Source: Acidobacteriota bacterium (GTDB lineage Bacteria > Acidobacteriota > Terriglobia > Terriglobales > Acidobacteriaceae). Taken from it: a DNA stretch of 7,890 nt. Each line of letters starts with the position of its first letter. The stretch's first letter is position 1. Positions 7,801 to 7,890 of the stretch are shown in pieces. The notes beneath the pieces were generated by a model. That model was not told the origin of the DNA. It was given only the letters and a program-made list of their open reading frames with translations, and did no database searches. The stretch spans positions 11,879 through 19,768 of the forward strand of contig JAJZMO010000164.1 in the NCBI GenBank assembly GCA_021798235.1, given 5' to 3'. The position numbers were made by a program, and so were the translations under genes.

Positions 7801-7890
7801 CGTGCTGCGGAAACTCCCGCTGCAGGGCCTGCTCAAACTCCGGCGTGTCGGCCAGCTCATCGACCGTGCGCCAATACTGCTTGCCGCGCA
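4859..7890 (-). CDS. actB: ActB, iron-sulfur/molybdopterin-like subunit of Alternative Complex III (5' end outside window)
   Basis: Periplasmic subunit that passes electrons from the quinol-oxidising membrane core toward the cytochrome subunits. The window shows 1009 residues; the start codon lies beyond 7890. Numbering here is from the in-frame Met at 7762, which is not the true start: 42 residues precede it, including the family-typical KQYWRTVDELADTPEF stretch and a twin-arginine motif SRRGFMK. A lipobox LTGC follows (Cys16), so the protein is probably Tat-exported and lipid-anchored. Residues from about 20 to 690 resemble a molybdopterin oxidoreductase but show no cysteine cluster motif or catalytic Cys, as expected for the cofactor-free ActB domain. 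Residues from about 725 to 967 are a ferredoxin-like domain with cysteines 741/744/747/751, 796/799/804/808, 828/834/838 and 877/880/907/911. These 15 ligands fit three [4Fe-4S] clusters and one [3Fe-4S]. The stop is TAA. Identification is very secure; only the exact N-terminus is unknown. Confidence 0.96.
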   Translation of the reverse strand, partial: RGKQYWRTVDELADTPEFEQALQREFPQHASEWIDPVSRRGFMKLMGASMALAGLTGCAKQPEEPIYPYVKQPEDLVLGRPVYFATAHPFPMGAVPLLVKSEAYRPIKVDGNPEHPMNHGTTDAYTQGTLLGLYDPDRSQRVLYRGETRQYANFQADFRAMLEAKRATGGEGLYFLSGTVVSPTLAAQWKQAQADFPKAKWVQYESVNRDSARAASKAAFGEYLDAQYKLDAADVILSLDADFLSGLAQPGFLKLAADYAKRRKLEPGVEMNRLYVVESVPTTTGFKAEHRLALRASQVEGFAAALAAALGTGSAPAGFAWTPAQAAYLAAVAKDLKAHAGACVVIAGEQAPASVHLAAIAINQALGNVGKTVVYTESLAPMPTEQTAELQGLVSDLHAGKVDWLVILDSNPVYSAPADLEFAKALGGAKTVVHLGLYVDETAQVADWHIHGTHYLESWSDARAYDGTVSIVQPMIDPLYGGKSAHTIVQTMLANPDLSANEAVRATWKPVLAAKGDFEFQWRKALHDGWIADTAFAPKSVTAKIASIPVSAPADSSAIEVVFRPDPTIFDGRYSNLGWMQELPKPVTNLSWDNAALMSMAMMASLGASEGDVLAIHYQGRTIKAPALVVPGHPEQSITVYLGYGRRNAGRVGTGTGFDATPIRLAASQLYLSGATVQKTGDVYEFAIPKSHYIDQRGPLARSYGNFEEAAKFQPDAAPTSLEGNEEMSRGIIRYATLEEFRKNPNFANEGENYEAPPENVTLFPNWKYEKNAWALAIDMNSCIGCNACIVSCYAENNIAVVGKQEVRIGRDMQWIRIDTYFEGDLNAPRAHFQPMTCQQCENAPCEQVCPVGATVHTPEGLNAMVYNRCVGTRYCSNNCPYKVRRFNWLLFSDYETESLKLMRNPDVSVRSRGVMEKCTYCVQRITAAKIHADKENRDVRDGEIVTACQQACPTQAITFGNKNDKNSRVAQLKAQPRNYTVLADQNTRPRTSYIAGVVNPNPDLTQNA

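Overview
This window carries most of an operon for Alternative Complex III (ACIII), the quinol:cytochrome c/electron-acceptor oxidoreductase that replaces the bc1 complex in many bacteria. Every gene lies on the minus strand, so transcription runs from high to low coordinates: actB (5' end outside the window), actC, actD, actE, actF, then a small unnamed membrane-protein gene. The order B-C-D-E-F is the standard ACIII order. actA, the multihaem subunit that normally precedes actB, would lie just beyond position 7890 and cannot be seen here.

The organism is probably a Gram-negative with a periplasm and a Tat pathway, because ActB has a twin-arginine signal and ActB and ActE have lipoboxes. The moderately GC-rich sequence, the style of the ActB and ActC proteins and the extra gene after actF suggest Acidobacteriota. 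This is inference from protein character and has not been tested by a search.

Layout: 7890-4859 actB (molybdopterin-oxidoreductase-like domain fused to a four-cluster ferredoxin domain); 4858-4765 a 94-base gap with a small hairpin; 4764-3316 actC (NrfD-type membrane subunit); 3316-2765 actD (two-helix membrane subunit); 2760-2011 actE (monohaem cytochrome c lipoprotein); 1992-709 actF (second NrfD-type membrane subunit); 722-108 a single-helix membrane protein of unknown function; 107-1 non-coding, with an inverted repeat and a T-tract that may end the transcript. From actC onward the genes touch or nearly touch (1-base overlap, gaps of 4 and 18 bases, 14-base overlap), which points to translational coupling.

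As a system, ActC and ActF form the membrane core where quinol is oxidised. The iron-sulfur clusters of ActB and the haems of ActA and ActE carry electrons away on the periplasmic face, to a soluble cytochrome or directly to a terminal oxidase. ActD is an integral structural subunit. No oxidase gene is inside the window. I see no mobile element, CRISPR array, tRNA or rRNA. The operon itself is a known system; the least explained parts are the gene at 108-722 and the structure downstream of it.
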